A DNA stretch of 64,000 bases from Halorubrum ruber (GCF_018228765.1 NZ_CP073695.1:1674001-1738000); one strand, 5' to 3'; numbered from the stretch's first letter, positions 38,851 to 48,355 are shown. Numbers and translations are program-made. Notes: generated from the letters alone by a model not told the origin.

Positions 38851-39027
38851 ATGAGTACCTACACGGTGAGTGGACGGTTCCAGAGCCGAGACGGCGACCA
38901 GCCGTTCACGAAGGACGTTGAGGCGGAAAACGAGGATCTCGCCCGCGAGCGGATCTACACCACGGTCGGGAGCCAGCACAACCGCAAGCGCACCCAGATC
39001 GACATCGAGGAGGTGTCCGAGGAATGA
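38851..39027 (+). CDS. rplX: 50S ribosomal protein LX (L18Ae)
   Basis: A 58-residue protein: TYTVSGRFQSRDGDQPFTKDVEAENEDLARERIYTTVGSQHNRKRTQIDIEEV contains the LX pattern of strand, helix and SQHxxKRxQI. A T-rich TATA-like stretch (38811-38820) lies about 35 bases upstream, so it has its own promoter here. Its stop overlaps the pfdA start (ATGA). Confidence 0.92.
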   Translation: MSTYTVSGRFQSRDGDQPFTKDVEAENEDLARERIYTTVGSQHNRKRTQIDIEEVSEE

Positions 39028-39485
39028 TGGGCGGCGGGCAACAGCAGCTCCAGCAGCTCTCGCAGGAACTGCAGGAACTCGACGAGGAGATCGAGGCCCT
39101 CGAAGCCGAGATCGCGGACTACCGCGAGGAGAAGGCCGACATCGACGACGCGGTCGAGGCCATCGAGACGCTCGACACGGGCGCGACCGTTCAGGTCCCG
39201 CTCGGCGGCGGCGCCTACCTCCGCGCGGAGGTCCAGGACATCGACGAGGTCATCGTCTCGCTCGGCGGCAACTACTCCGCGGAGCAGGAGCAGGACGACG
39301 CCATCGACGTCCTCCGGCGCAAGCAGGAGGCGCTCGACGACCGCATCGCGGAGACGGAGGAAGAGGTCGAGGAGCTGGAGTCCGAGAGCGACGAGCTCGA
39401 ACAGCAGGCCCAGCAGATGCAACAGCAGATGCAGCAACAGCAGATGCAGCAGATGCAGCAGGCCGAGGAAGACGACGGGGAGTAA
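39024..39485 (+). CDS. pfdA: Prefoldin subunit alpha
   Basis: A 153-residue co-chaperone subunit. Two long coiled-coil helices (residues about 5-45 and 95-150) flank a beta-hairpin (TGATVQVPLGGGAYLRAEV and VIVSLGGNYSAEQ). The last 25 residues are an unusual run of Gln and Met (positions about 39400-39465) before the acidic end. It forms a hexamer with prefoldin beta, encoded elsewhere. It overlaps rplX and is followed by ftsY after 15 bases. Confidence 0.93.
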   Translation: MMGGGQQQLQQLSQELQELDEEIEALEAEIADYREEKADIDDAVEAIETLDTGATVQVPLGGGAYLRAEVQDIDEVIVSLGGNYSAEQEQDDAIDVLRRKQEALDDRIAETEEEVEELESESDELEQQAQQMQQQMQQQQMQQMQQAEEDDGE

Positions 39486-39500
39486 GACGAGGACTCGACC

Positions 39501-40604
39501 GTGTTCGACGGACTGAAAGACAAGCTCTCCGGCTTCCGCGAGGACGTCGAGGAGTCGACCGAGGTCGAGGAGGAGGCGGCGCCCGACGACGAGGCGGCCG
39601 CCGAGAGCGACGCGGGCGACTCCGCTGCCGAAGCCGTCGGTGACGACGCCGCCGCGGCCGAGACCGCCTCCGACGAGCCGACCGCGGACGGCGACTCGTC
39701 GTCTGACGACGACGAGCCGAGCACCTTCCAGCGCGCGAAGGCGTTCGCGACCGGCCGGATCATCATCGAGGAAGAGGACCTCGAGGAGCCGCTGTGGAAC
39801 CTCGAGATGGCCCTCCTCGAGAGCGACGTGGAGATGAGCGTCGCCGAGCAGATCCTCGACAGCGTCCGCGAGAGCATGCTCGGCGAGTCCCGCAAGCAGG
39901 TCGAGACGACCGGCGAGCTCGTCGAGTCGGCGCTTCACGACGCGCTACTCGACGTTATCGCCGTCGGCCAGTTCGACTTCGAACAGCGGATCGCCGAGGC
40001 CGACAAGCCGGTCACCATCGTCTTCACGGGCGTCAACGGCGTCGGGAAGACGACGAGCATCGCGAAGCTCTCCGAGTGGCTCGCCGACCGCGGCTACTCC
40101 ACCGTCCTCGCGAACGGCGACACCTACCGCGCGGGCGCCAACGAGCAGATCCGCGAGCACGCCGACCGGCTCGGGCGCGACCTGATCAGCCACGACCAGG
40201 GCGGCGACCCGGCGGCCGTCATCTACGACGGCGTCGAGTACGCGGAGGCGAACGACATCGACGTCGTCCTCGGCGACACGGCGGGCCGGCTTCACACGAG
40301 CGACGATCTGATGGCCCAGTTAGAGAAGATCGACCGCGTCGTCGACCCGGACATGACGCTGTTCGTCGACGAGGCGGTCGCGGGCCAGGACGCGGTCAAC
40401 CGCGCGAAGGAGTTCGACGACGCCGCCGCGATCGACGGCGCGATCCTGACGAAGGCGGACGCCGACTCCTCCGGCGGCGCCGCTATCTCCGTCGCGTACG
40501 TCACCGGGAAGCCCATCCTCTTCCTCGGCACCGGACAGGGGTACGACGACATCACGCTGTTCGACCCCGAGGACCTCGTCGAGAGCCTGCTCGACGAGGA
40601 GTGA
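39501..40604 (+). CDS. ftsY: Signal recognition particle receptor FtsY
   Basis: A 367-residue SRP GTPase receptor at the membrane, starting at GTG. The first 75 or so residues are an acidic low-complexity A region. The NG domain has G1 GVNGVGKTT, DTYRAGANEQIREHA, G3 DTAGRLHT and G4 TKADADSSGG, and ends with LFLGTGQGYDDI and FDPEDLVESLL. Everything needed for GTPase activity is present. It ends the LX-pfdA-ftsY operon; srp54, often nearby in haloarchaea, does not follow. Confidence 0.95.
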   Translation: MFDGLKDKLSGFREDVEESTEVEEEAAPDDEAAAESDAGDSAAEAVGDDAAAAETASDEPTADGDSSSDDDEPSTFQRAKAFATGRIIIEEEDLEEPLWNLEMALLESDVEMSVAEQILDSVRESMLGESRKQVETTGELVESALHDALLDVIAVGQFDFEQRIAEADKPVTIVFTGVNGVGKTTSIAKLSEWLADRGYSTVLANGDTYRAGANEQIREHADRLGRDLISHDQGGDPAAVIYDGVEYAEANDIDVVLGDTAGRLHTSDDLMAQLEKIDRVVDPDMTLFVDEAVAGQDAVNRAKEFDDAAAIDGAILTKADADSSGGAAISVAYVTGKPILFLGTGQGYDDITLFDPEDLVESLLDEE

Positions 40605-40954
40605 GCACGAGCGCACCGCTCTTCCTCTCTCGCCGTTTCGCCTTTCCCGCGAGCGGCGCGACCCCCGGCTCGCCGCGCGTCCGGCGGTTCAGCCGCCGTC
40701 CGAGCGTCCCTCCGTCGTCGCGCGCGCAGTGCGGCCGCGAACTCGCCCTCGACCGCGTACGGCCCGTCGGTGACGCGGTGCGGTAGTTCCCGCTCGGGTC
40801 TCGCTGATCGCCTTCGCACGCCCCGCTCCGATCGCGTTCCGATCCGAACCGCGATAAAGAGCTTTCTCACGCTTTTTTATTAATGGTAGTGCCGATGAGT
40901 ATAGTGGTTAATTATTTATGTTACTCAGGGGCCGGTTAGTTTGAGGCGAAAGTA
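40605..40954 (+). other. Non-coding stretch between ftsY and the BMP transporter operon
   Basis: 350 bases without a convincing gene. The first 250 are GC-rich with no codon-position bias on either strand. A T run (40874-40880) may end the ftsY transcript. The last 50 bases hold the AT-rich promoter of the BMP gene (ATTATTTATG, 40911-40920) and a Shine-Dalgarno-like GAGG (40943-40946) 8 bases before the ATG at 40955, which is unusual in a genome of mainly leaderless transcripts. Confidence 0.6.
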
Positions 40955-42163
40955 ATGACTGACAGCGATAACCACGGGGACGGCTCGACGCACAGCCTAG
41001 AGACAACCGCGTCCGATCGCGGCTCGCAGCGCCGCGATATTTTAAAGGTGGGGGCCGGAGCGGTAGGGATCGCCGGACTCGCGGGGTGTCTCACCGACGA
41101 CGGTTCGAACGGTTCGGACGGGTCAGATGGGTCGGACGGCTCGGACGGTTCCGACGGCTCGGACGGCTCGGACGGCTCCGACGGCGGCAGCGACACGACG
41201 AACGTCGCTATCGTCTCCAGCCCGGCGGGGTTCGGCGATCAGGCGTTCAACGACCTCGCGCTCGACGGGCTCCAGAACGCGGCCGAGGAGTACGACATCG
41301 AGATCCAGCAGGTCGAAGAGACCAACCAGTCGAACTACCAGACGGTCCAGTCGCAGCTCGCCGAGAGCGGCGACCCCGACTACGACCTCATCGTTCTGGT
41401 CAGCTACAACCACACGCAGGCGCTCCAGACGAACGCCGAGGAGTACCCGGACCAGAACTGGATGCTGATCAACGCGTCGGTCGACCAGCCCAACGTGGCG
41501 GGCTACACCTGGGCGAACCACGAGATGTCCTTCCAGGCGGGCGTGTTGGCGGGGACGATGACCACGCGCGAGCTCTCCCACGAGGGCAACTCGCTCGACC
41601 CCGACGAGAGCGTCGTCGGGTTCGTCGGCGGCGTCGACGGCTCGCTCATCAACGCGTTCGAGCGGGCCTACCGCGCCGGCGTGGAGTGGATCGACGAGGA
41701 GATCGAGGTCAACGTCGGCTACATCGGGAACTACACCGACACACAGACCGCGAACAACATCGCCACCTCGCAGTACGACGCGGGCGCCGACATCGTGTAT
41801 CACGCCGCCGCGGCGGCCGGTCAGGGCGTGTTTCAGGCCGCACAGGAGGCCGACCGGTTCGCAATCGGTGTCGACGCCGACCAGTCCGTGACCCTCCCCG
41901 ACTACCAAGACGTCATCATGGCGTCGGCGGTGAAGTACATCAACGAGGGGACCTACGAGGTCGCCGAAGCGGTCGTCGAGGACGACTGGTCCAGTGTTCA
42001 GGGGTCGAACGTCCTCGGCCTCGAGTCCGGGGGCGTCGAGGTCGTGTTCGGGCAGGCCATCGGCGACAGCCTCCCGGACGTCGCGGCCGAGAACCTCGAG
42101 GAGAGCAGGCAGGCGATCATCGACGGGGAGGTCACGGTCCCCTGTAGCGCCGGCGGTTGCTGA
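40955..42163 (+). CDS. BMP/PnrA-family substrate-binding Tat lipoprotein (nucleoside-type ABC importer)
   Basis: A 402-residue solute-binding protein. The Tat motif QRRDIL (Arg26-Arg27) and lipobox LAGC (Cys45) indicate folded export and lipid anchoring. A tandem Ser-Asp-Gly linker follows (about residues 50-75). The binding domain begins with NVAIVSSPAGFGDQAFNDLALDG, then LIVLVSYNHTQALQ, VGFVGGVDG, DIVYHAAAAAGQGVFQAA and IGVDADQS, as in Bmp proteins that bind purine nucleosides. It is the first gene of an importer operon with a double ATPase and two permeases. Confidence 0.88.
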   Translation: MTDSDNHGDGSTHSLETTASDRGSQRRDILKVGAGAVGIAGLAGCLTDDGSNGSDGSDGSDGSDGSDGSDGSDGSDGGSDTTNVAIVSSPAGFGDQAFNDLALDGLQNAAEEYDIEIQQVEETNQSNYQTVQSQLAESGDPDYDLIVLVSYNHTQALQTNAEEYPDQNWMLINASVDQPNVAGYTWANHEMSFQAGVLAGTMTTRELSHEGNSLDPDESVVGFVGGVDGSLINAFERAYRAGVEWIDEEIEVNVGYIGNYTDTQTANNIATSQYDAGADIVYHAAAAAGQGVFQAAQEADRFAIGVDADQSVTLPDYQDVIMASAVKYINEGTYEVAEAVVEDDWSSVQGSNVLGLESGGVEVVFGQAIGDSLPDVAAENLEESRQAIIDGEVTVPCSAGGC

Positions 42164-42195
42164 CAGCGGGCGGTGCCCGCGAGTATTTTTCCACT

Positions 42196-43770
42196 ATGCC
42201 AGAATCCACAGACAACGCGCCCGCCGTCGAACTCACGGACATCACGAAACGGTTCGGCGACGTCGTCGCGAACGACGGCGTCGACTTCTCCCTGCGGAGG
42301 GGGTCCGTTCACGCCGTGGTCGGCGAAAACGGCGCCGGGAAGACGACCCTGATGAAGGTGTTGTACGGGCTCTACGACCCCGACGAGGGGACGGTGACCG
42401 TCGACGGTGAACCGCGGACGTTCGAGTCGCCGCGCGACGCGATCGACGCAGGGGTCGGGATGATCCACCAGCACTTCCAACTGGTGGACACCATGACGGT
42501 CCTCCAGAACATCGTCTTAGGCCATGAGCCGTCGAAAAACGGACTTGTCGACGATCGCGAGGCTCGCGAGCGCGTCCGGGAGATCTGCGACGCCTACGGG
42601 TTCTCCGTCGACGAACACCTCGACGCGGACGTCGAGGACCTCGGCCTCGGCGTCCAGCAACACGTCGAGATCGTAAAGAGCCTCTACCGGGGCGCCGAGA
42701 CGCTCATCTTCGACGAGCCGACGGCGGTGTTGACTCCACAGGAGGTCGAGGGCCTGTTCGACGTCATGGACGCGCTCACCGACGACGGGCGGTCGCTCGT
42801 CTTCATCACGCACAAGCTCGACGAGGCGATGACGGCGGCCGACGAGATAACGGTCCTCAGGGACGGCAGCGCGGTCGGCACGGTCGACGCCGACGAAACG
42901 TCGCGGAACGAGCTCGCCCGGATGATGGTGGGTCGGGAAGTGCTCTTCGACGCCGAGCCCCGGGAGCGGTCCCCCGGTGACGTCGCGCTCTCCGTCGACG
43001 GCGTCTGCGCGGACGACGAGCGGGGCATCCGCCAGGTCGACGACGTGAGCTTCGCCGTCAGGGAGGGAGAGATTCTCGGCGTCGCCGGCGTCGAGGGAAA
43101 CGGACAGCGGGAGCTGATCGAAACGATAACCGGTATGCGGGGCGCCGAACGCGGAGTCGTGGCGCTGTTCGGCGACGACATCACGGAGCTGAGTCGGCGG
43201 GAGCGCATCGAGTCCGGGATCGCGTACGTTCCCGGAGACCGGACGCGGGAGGGGCTCGTCCAGGAGTACAGCCTCGTCAAGAACGCGCTGCTCGGCAACC
43301 AGACCGTCGAACCGTTCGCGGACGGCGCCTTCCTCGACTGGCGGGCGATCACCGACCACGCGGACGCCATCGTCGAGGAGTACGACGTCCGGCCGGCCGA
43401 CGCGGACGCCACGGCTGAGTCGCTGTCCGGCGGCAACCAACAGAAGTTCGTCGTGGGTCGCGAGCTCGAACGGAACCCGTCGCTGCTCGTCGCGGCGCAT
43501 CCGACTCGCGGCGTCGACATCGGGTCGATCGAGTTCATTCACGAGCGGCTCCGCGAGATGCGCGACGAGGGCGTCGCCGTGGTTCTGGTCTCCTCGAAGC
43601 TCGACGAAGTCAAACGGCTCTCCGACCGGACGGCAGTCATGTACGAGGGGGAGTTCGTCGACGTGGTCGACCCCGGCGACGTGACCGAGGAGGAGCTCGG
43701 ACTGATGATGGCCGGACAGTCGCTCGACGACCCTGACACGGTCGCGCTCGACGCGGGGGGTGACGCGTGA
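42196..43770 (+). CDS. ABC transporter ATP-binding protein, double domain (NupO/RbsA-like)
   Basis: A 524-residue protein with two ABC domains. Domain 1 has Walker A GENGAGKTT, QHFQLVDTMTVLQNIVLG, a divergent signature (LGLGVQQ) and Walker B LIFDEPTAVLTP. Domain 2 has the usual degenerate P-loop of this family (GVEGNGQREL) but a good signature (LSGGNQQK). This asymmetry is normal for RbsA/NupO-type importers. It lies 32 bases after the BMP gene and overlaps the first permease. Confidence 0.9.
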   Translation: MPESTDNAPAVELTDITKRFGDVVANDGVDFSLRRGSVHAVVGENGAGKTTLMKVLYGLYDPDEGTVTVDGEPRTFESPRDAIDAGVGMIHQHFQLVDTMTVLQNIVLGHEPSKNGLVDDREARERVREICDAYGFSVDEHLDADVEDLGLGVQQHVEIVKSLYRGAETLIFDEPTAVLTPQEVEGLFDVMDALTDDGRSLVFITHKLDEAMTAADEITVLRDGSAVGTVDADETSRNELARMMVGREVLFDAEPRERSPGDVALSVDGVCADDERGIRQVDDVSFAVREGEILGVAGVEGNGQRELIETITGMRGAERGVVALFGDDITELSRRERIESGIAYVPGDRTREGLVQEYSLVKNALLGNQTVEPFADGAFLDWRAITDHADAIVEEYDVRPADADATAESLSGGNQQKFVVGRELERNPSLLVAAHPTRGVDIGSIEFIHERLREMRDEGVAVVLVSSKLDEVKRLSDRTAVMYEGEFVDVVDPGDVTEEELGLMMAGQSLDDPDTVALDAGGDA

Positions 43771-44900
43771 GCGACGCCGGCGCTTCGCACGTCCGAGCCG
43801 CGCTCGACCGGATCGTCGACCGGATGCTCCGGGCGTCCGTGCTGGAGCGGATCGTCATCGCGATCGTCTCGACGACCCTTGCGCTCGTCATCGGCGCGGG
43901 CATCGTGGCCCTGTCGGGCTACGACGCCGTCGAGTTCGTCTACTCGCTCGTGTACGGGGCGGTCGGCGAGCTCTCGAACGTCGCCTTCACACTCCGGCAG
44001 TCGACGATGCTCATCTTGGCGGGCGTCGCCGTCGCCGTCGCGTTCCGCGCCGGCGTGTTGAACATCGGCGTTCAGGGGCAGTTCGTGGTCGGCGGATTCG
44101 CCGCCACCCTCGCGATCCTGTTTCTGACGCCGCTGCTCCCCGCGAACACCGTCGTCGGCGTCGTCCTGATGGTCGTCGCCGGCGGAGCAGCCGTCGCCGC
44201 CGGCGGGGCGTACGGCGCGCTGCCCGGACTGATGAAGGCGTACGCCGGCGCGAACGAGGTCATCACGACGATCATGTTGAACTTCATCGCCTCCGGCGTC
44301 GTCTACTTCCTGTTGGACGCGTATCTGCGTCCGCCGGGGGCGGCGGCGCCGAACACGGAGTCGTTCCCCGACTACGTCGACCTCCCGGGGTTCGCCTTCG
44401 GGAGCCCGTCGTTTTCGGTCATCGGGTTCGGGATCGCACTGGTGACCGTCGCCGTCGTGTACGTGTACATGACACAGACGGGGTCTGGCTACGACCTCGT
44501 CACCAGCGGCTATCAGGAGCCCGCCGCGAAGTACTCCGGCGTCGATCCGAACCGAATGATCGTCCGGACGATGACGCTCTCCGGGATGATCGCCGGGCTC
44601 GCCGGGGCGCTGTTCGCCGTGATGATCCTCGGGTACTACAGCGACCCGAACACGTTCCCGACGTTCGGCTTCGACGCCATCGCCGTGAGCCTCTTGGCCG
44701 CGAACAATCCGCTCGGGGTGATCCCCGCCGGGCTCCTCTTCGGCGGGCTCGACGCGGGCGGACAGTACATCGGTTTCACGCTCGACGTCCCCAGCGAGCT
44801 GGTCGACGGCGTGATCGGGCTGATCGTCCTGTTCGTCGCGGCGCCGGAGCTGTTCCGCGCCGCCGGTCGGTACACGGGCCTCGGAGGTGACGCCAGATGA
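43767..44900 (+). CDS. ABC transporter permease (nucleoside/BMP-type, subunit 1)
   Basis: A 377-residue permease with eight or more helices. FRAGVLNIGVQGQFVVGGF is the characteristic conserved motif of this permease family, and GANEVITTIMLNFIASG and AANNPLGVIPAGLLFGGL are further signatures. It starts at GTG, overlapping the ATPase by 4 bases, and overlaps the second permease by 4 bases. It resembles YufP/NupP. Confidence 0.88.
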   Translation: MSDAGASHVRAALDRIVDRMLRASVLERIVIAIVSTTLALVIGAGIVALSGYDAVEFVYSLVYGAVGELSNVAFTLRQSTMLILAGVAVAVAFRAGVLNIGVQGQFVVGGFAATLAILFLTPLLPANTVVGVVLMVVAGGAAVAAGGAYGALPGLMKAYAGANEVITTIMLNFIASGVVYFLLDAYLRPPGAAAPNTESFPDYVDLPGFAFGSPSFSVIGFGIALVTVAVVYVYMTQTGSGYDLVTSGYQEPAAKYSGVDPNRMIVRTMTLSGMIAGLAGALFAVMILGYYSDPNTFPTFGFDAIAVSLLAANNPLGVIPAGLLFGGLDAGGQYIGFTLDVPSELVDGVIGLIVLFVAAPELFRAAGRYTGLGGDAR

Positions 44901-45952
44901 GCGCCGTCCGGGACGCGATCGGCGGCCGCTCGGCGTTCGTCGGCAGCCTCGCGCTGCTCGCGGCCGCTCTGCTCGTGTTCCTCGTCGCCGACGTCCCTGG
45001 CTCCGACCTCGTGACGGTCGGCGCGATGGAACGGGCGCTTCAGGCCGCGACGCCGATCGCGCTGGCCGCCATCGGCGGGCTCTACGCCGAGAAGAGCGGC
45101 GTGTTCAACATCGGGCTGGAAGGGTTCATGATCTTCGGCGCGCTGTTCGGAGCCGTCACGGCTTGGACCGCGTCCGGCGGCGACGGCGTCGGGCAAGCGG
45201 ACCTCTGGTTCGGCGTGTTGGTCGCGACTCTCGTCTGCGGCCTGCTGGCGGCGCTGTTCGCGGTCCTCCTGATCCGCTACGAGGCCGATCAGATTGTCGC
45301 TGGGCTCGCGGTGTGGTTCATCGGACTGGGCTTCGGTCCGTTCATCTCTACGGTCGTCTGGGGCGGCGTTTCGAGCCCGTCGCTCCCGAACATCGACAAC
45401 GTGGTCGTCCCCGTTCTCTCCGAGGTGCCGATCGCGGGGCGGCTGTTCTTCGACGCGTCGCCGCTGGTCATGTTCACGGTCCTCCTCGCGGTCGGCGCGT
45501 GGGTCGTGCTGTTCCGGACCCGATACGGCTATTGGGTACAGGCGGCCGGGGAGAACCCGGAAGCGCTCGACACGGCCGGGGTCGACGTGAACCGCGTCCG
45601 CTACGCGACGCTCGTCTTCTCGGGCCTCATGGCCGGGCTCGGCGGTGCGGTGCTGTCGATCGGCATCGGGAGCGGGTTCACCGGAACCGGCGTGACGATG
45701 GTCGACGGTCGCGGCTGGATCGCGATCGTCGCGTACCTCTTCGGCAACTACAATCCGCTCGGTACGTACGGAGCGTCCCTGCTGTTCGGTGCGATGGACA
45801 TGCTCCAGATCCAGCTTCAGACCGTCGGCATCTCGCTTCCCGGGAGCATCACGGGGCTGTTCCCGTACGTCGCCGTCCTCGTCGTCCTCGTCGTGGTCGG
45901 GTACACGCGGGTCCCGGCGGCCGTCGGCGAGCCGTACGCGAAGGAGGACTGA
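44897..45952 (+). CDS. ABC transporter permease (nucleoside/BMP-type, subunit 2)
   Basis: A 351-residue permease. AAIGGLYAEKSGVFNIGLEGFMIFGALFG is the conserved motif of this subfamily, and GRGWIAIVAYLFGNYNPLGTYGASLLFGAMD the second. It resembles YufQ/NupQ. It is the last gene of the four-gene importer and is followed after 65 bases by a TrmB-type regulator. Confidence 0.88.
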   Translation: MSAVRDAIGGRSAFVGSLALLAAALLVFLVADVPGSDLVTVGAMERALQAATPIALAAIGGLYAEKSGVFNIGLEGFMIFGALFGAVTAWTASGGDGVGQADLWFGVLVATLVCGLLAALFAVLLIRYEADQIVAGLAVWFIGLGFGPFISTVVWGGVSSPSLPNIDNVVVPVLSEVPIAGRLFFDASPLVMFTVLLAVGAWVVLFRTRYGYWVQAAGENPEALDTAGVDVNRVRYATLVFSGLMAGLGGAVLSIGIGSGFTGTGVTMVDGRGWIAIVAYLFGNYNPLGTYGASLLFGAMDMLQIQLQTVGISLPGSITGLFPYVAVLVVLVVVGYTRVPAAVGEPYAKED

Positions 45953-46017
45953 CCGACGGGGTAGCGCTCTCGGCCCGTTCGGGCACTTCTTTACCCGCCC
46001 TGTCGAAAGCCGGCGTC

Positions 46018-47130
46018 ATGAGCGGAACCGATCCCGATCTCCGGGACCAACTGAAGTCGTTCGGGTTCTCCGACAAGGAGATCGACACGTACACCACTAT
46101 CCTGACCCTCGGCGAGGCGAAAGCGAGCGCGATCGCCGAGGGGGCCGACGTCTCCAAGCGGTACGTCTACAACGTGTTGGGGGAGTTCGAAGACCGCGGG
46201 CTCGTCGAGATACACGACCACGAGACGCCGACGACCGTCCGGGCGCTGGACCCGTCGACCGTCGTCGACCGACTCTCCGACACGCTCTCGACGCTCGAAG
46301 GGAACCTCGACGCGCTCTACGAGCCCGACCCGGAGGTCGACCGGCGCTACGAGGTTATCAAATCGACGGCGACTGTCCGAAAGCGTATCTCGCGGCTGCT
46401 CCGGGAAGCGGAAAACGAGGTGAGCCTCTCGGTCCACGCGTCCATCGTGTCGGACCTCGCCGCCGACCTCAGGTCCGCGGTCGACCGCGGCGTACTCACT
46501 CTCGTACTGGTCAACGACGACGGGACCGACGCGGTCGAGAGAGACCGCTTCGAGGGGCTGGGCAGCGCGGTGCGCGTCTGGGACCACACGGGGCCGATGA
46601 TCCTCAGCGTCGACCGAACCCACGGCCTGTTCTCCCCGCCCGAGGTGGTCGTCGGGCCCCCTACCGACCAGCAGGCCATCGGCTTCACCGAGGACCGGCT
46701 CTCGCCGGCGCTGGTCGGGTCCTTTCTCGGGAACTACTGGCCCCTCGCGACCGAGGTCTACGTCGACGGGCCGAGCGAGCCTCCGGAGACGTACGATAGA
46801 TTCAGACACGCGGTGTTGGACGCGACGCTCCACCGCCGCCGCGACCGCGAACTGATCGCGGAGGTGTCCGTTCGTCCCGCTCGGTCCTCCGAGCCGTTCG
46901 AGACCCGGCGCGGACGGGTGACCACGGTGCGGCAAGGGCTCGTCGAACCGACGACGAATAACATCCCCATCGAGAACGCGTTGGTGCTCGACGACGGAAG
47001 CGAGGAGTTCACCGTCGGCGGGCCGGGCGCGATCATGGAGACGTACGAGGCCAGGCGAGTCACCCTCGAGACCCCCGAGACGGCCGATCAGTCCGTCTCC
47101 GAACTGCTCGACTCCTCCTCGAAGGTGTAG
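46018..47130 (+). CDS. TrmB-family transcriptional regulator
   Basis: A 370-residue regulator. An N-terminal winged helix (FGFSDKEIDTYTTILTLGEAKASAIAEGADVSKRYVYNVLGEFEDRGLVEI) is followed by a coiled linker (VVDRLSDTLSTLEGNLDALY), a phospholipase-D-like alpha/beta domain (EVSLSVHASIVSDLAADLRSAVDRG) and a C-terminal ligand-binding beta domain. TrmB proteins sense sugars or nucleosides and control adjacent transport genes. Placement right after the BMP importer suggests it controls that operon. A TATA-like TTCTTTAC (about 45988) precedes it. Confidence 0.86.
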   Translation: MSGTDPDLRDQLKSFGFSDKEIDTYTTILTLGEAKASAIAEGADVSKRYVYNVLGEFEDRGLVEIHDHETPTTVRALDPSTVVDRLSDTLSTLEGNLDALYEPDPEVDRRYEVIKSTATVRKRISRLLREAENEVSLSVHASIVSDLAADLRSAVDRGVLTLVLVNDDGTDAVERDRFEGLGSAVRVWDHTGPMILSVDRTHGLFSPPEVVVGPPTDQQAIGFTEDRLSPALVGSFLGNYWPLATEVYVDGPSEPPETYDRFRHAVLDATLHRRRDRELIAEVSVRPARSSEPFETRRGRVTTVRQGLVEPTTNNIPIENALVLDDGSEEFTVGGPGAIMETYEARRVTLETPETADQSVSELLDSSSKV

Positions 47131-47226
47131 TCGAAGCCGGACCTGCCCCGCGAACCGGCCGCTCGACCGCCAATAGCCGTGATCTCCCGCTCACGCGTAC
47201 GATTCCGGCGGAGGTGCCTCACACCA

Positions 47227-47242
47227 AATTATATATCGCGGT
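47227..47242 (+). promoter_or_regulatory. Orphan TATA-like promoter between convergent genes
   Basis: The AT-rich word ATTATATATCGCGGTA lies in the 193-base gap between the ends of the TrmB gene and the recombinase gene, where no annotated gene starts. It may drive a short RNA or an antisense transcript into the recombinase gene. Confidence 0.35.
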
Positions 47243-47323
47243 ATGTGGTTTATGAGTTTCACACTGAACGCGTGTCGACCGACCGAGGCCGACGGAATAC
47301 GAGACGATCTGCCGTCAGACCTC

Positions 47324-48355
47324 TCAAACCAGGAGCCGGTACACGTTCGTCTCGTAGACCTCTCGCACCTGGTCTCCCCAGTTGTGCGTGTACGTGTCGA
47401 TCACGTCGTCGGCGACGTCGCCGCGCAGGTACTTCACCACGCCGCGGTCGCCGGTCCTGTCGCGGAGGTGCGTCGTGAAGAAGTGCCGGAAGTAGTGGGG
47501 CGTGACGTTCTCGTCCGCACCACCGCCGGTCCGGTACCACCCCTCTTCGCGGGCGTACCGTTCGACGACGTGTCTGACCGCCTCCGGTCGGATCCGCTCG
47601 CCCCACCCTTCCGCAGTCCCGACGAACAACGGCTCCGCGGGCGACGGCGAATCCGGCCGAACGGCGAGCCACGCCTTCAGCGTCCGGCGCAGCTCGTCGT
47701 CGACCGGGATCACCGTCCCGCGCTTGCGCTTGTTCGCGGCCGTCCGCACCTCGCCGTTCAGCTCCTCGCCGACGGTCGCCTCGGCGGTCACGAATATCGA
47801 GTCCGGCCGCTCGGACAGCGCCGGCCGGCCCCCGAGCGAGTACGCCGCTTCGAGGTCCGGATCGGTGACCGACAGGTCCCGTAGATCGAGGTTACAGAGC
47901 TCGCCGACCCGCATTCCGGTCTTCAGGAGGGTGACCACGAGCGCGCGGTGAAGCGGATGGCGGATCCCGGCGACGAACGACCGCATCGCCGGGATCGAGA
48001 CGTCGCGACGCGCCGGGTCCTTGTCCACGGTCTCGTCCATCTCCTCCATCACCAGCGTCATCGGATTGCCGTCGAAGGCGCCGACCTCTGTCATGTACCC
48101 GTAAAACCGATGGAGATAGGCCGCGTACGTCGCGACGGTGCTGTCGGCGACGTCGCCCCGAAGCGAGTGGACGAACGACATACAGTCGCGGTGGCTCGCC
48201 GACTCCGGGTCCGTGTCGTCGAGGAACTCCTCGAACCGCCGCAGGACGCGCTCGTACGCCTGTCTGGTTCGATCGGTCTTCCCGTGGTAGGTGAGGTCCT
48301 CGAGGAAGTACCCGATCGGATCGTCGGGATCGGGGGCCGCGCGGGTGCTACTCAT
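47324..48355 (-). CDS. Tyrosine recombinase (XerC/D-type integrase)
   Basis: A 343-residue recombinase. The N-terminal SAM-like core-binding domain covers residues 10-100. The catalytic set is Arg149 (TGMRVGEL), a beta-hairpin Lys in NKRKRG (209-213), His287-x2-Arg290 (HYFRH), the LRGD position at 310-313 in place of the usual GH, and the nucleophile Tyr322 (DTYTHNW). The conserved catalytic residues all appear present. It overlaps the upstream small gene by 8 bases. The absence of phage or plasmid genes suggests a resident chromosomal recombinase rather than a mobile element. Confidence 0.86.
   Translation of the reverse strand: MSSTRAAPDPDDPIGYFLEDLTYHGKTDRTRQAYERVLRRFEEFLDDTDPESASHRDCMSFVHSLRGDVADSTVATYAAYLHRFYGYMTEVGAFDGNPMTLVMEEMDETVDKDPARRDVSIPAMRSFVAGIRHPLHRALVVTLLKTGMRVGELCNLDLRDLSVTDPDLEAAYSLGGRPALSERPDSIFVTAEATVGEELNGEVRTAANKRKRGTVIPVDDELRRTLKAWLAVRPDSPSPAEPLFVGTAEGWGERIRPEAVRHVVERYAREEGWYRTGGGADENVTPHYFRHFFTTHLRDRTGDRGVVKYLRGDVADDVIDTYTHNWGDQVREVYETNVYRLLV

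Noticed and set aside
40955..45952. BMP importer operon as a horizontally acquired island
   Set aside because: Base composition and codon bias look like the surroundings, and no mobile genes or repeats frame it.
47243..47884. Plus-strand frame starting below an orphan TATA
   Set aside because: Most of it is antisense to the tyrosine recombinase, with shadow-type composition.
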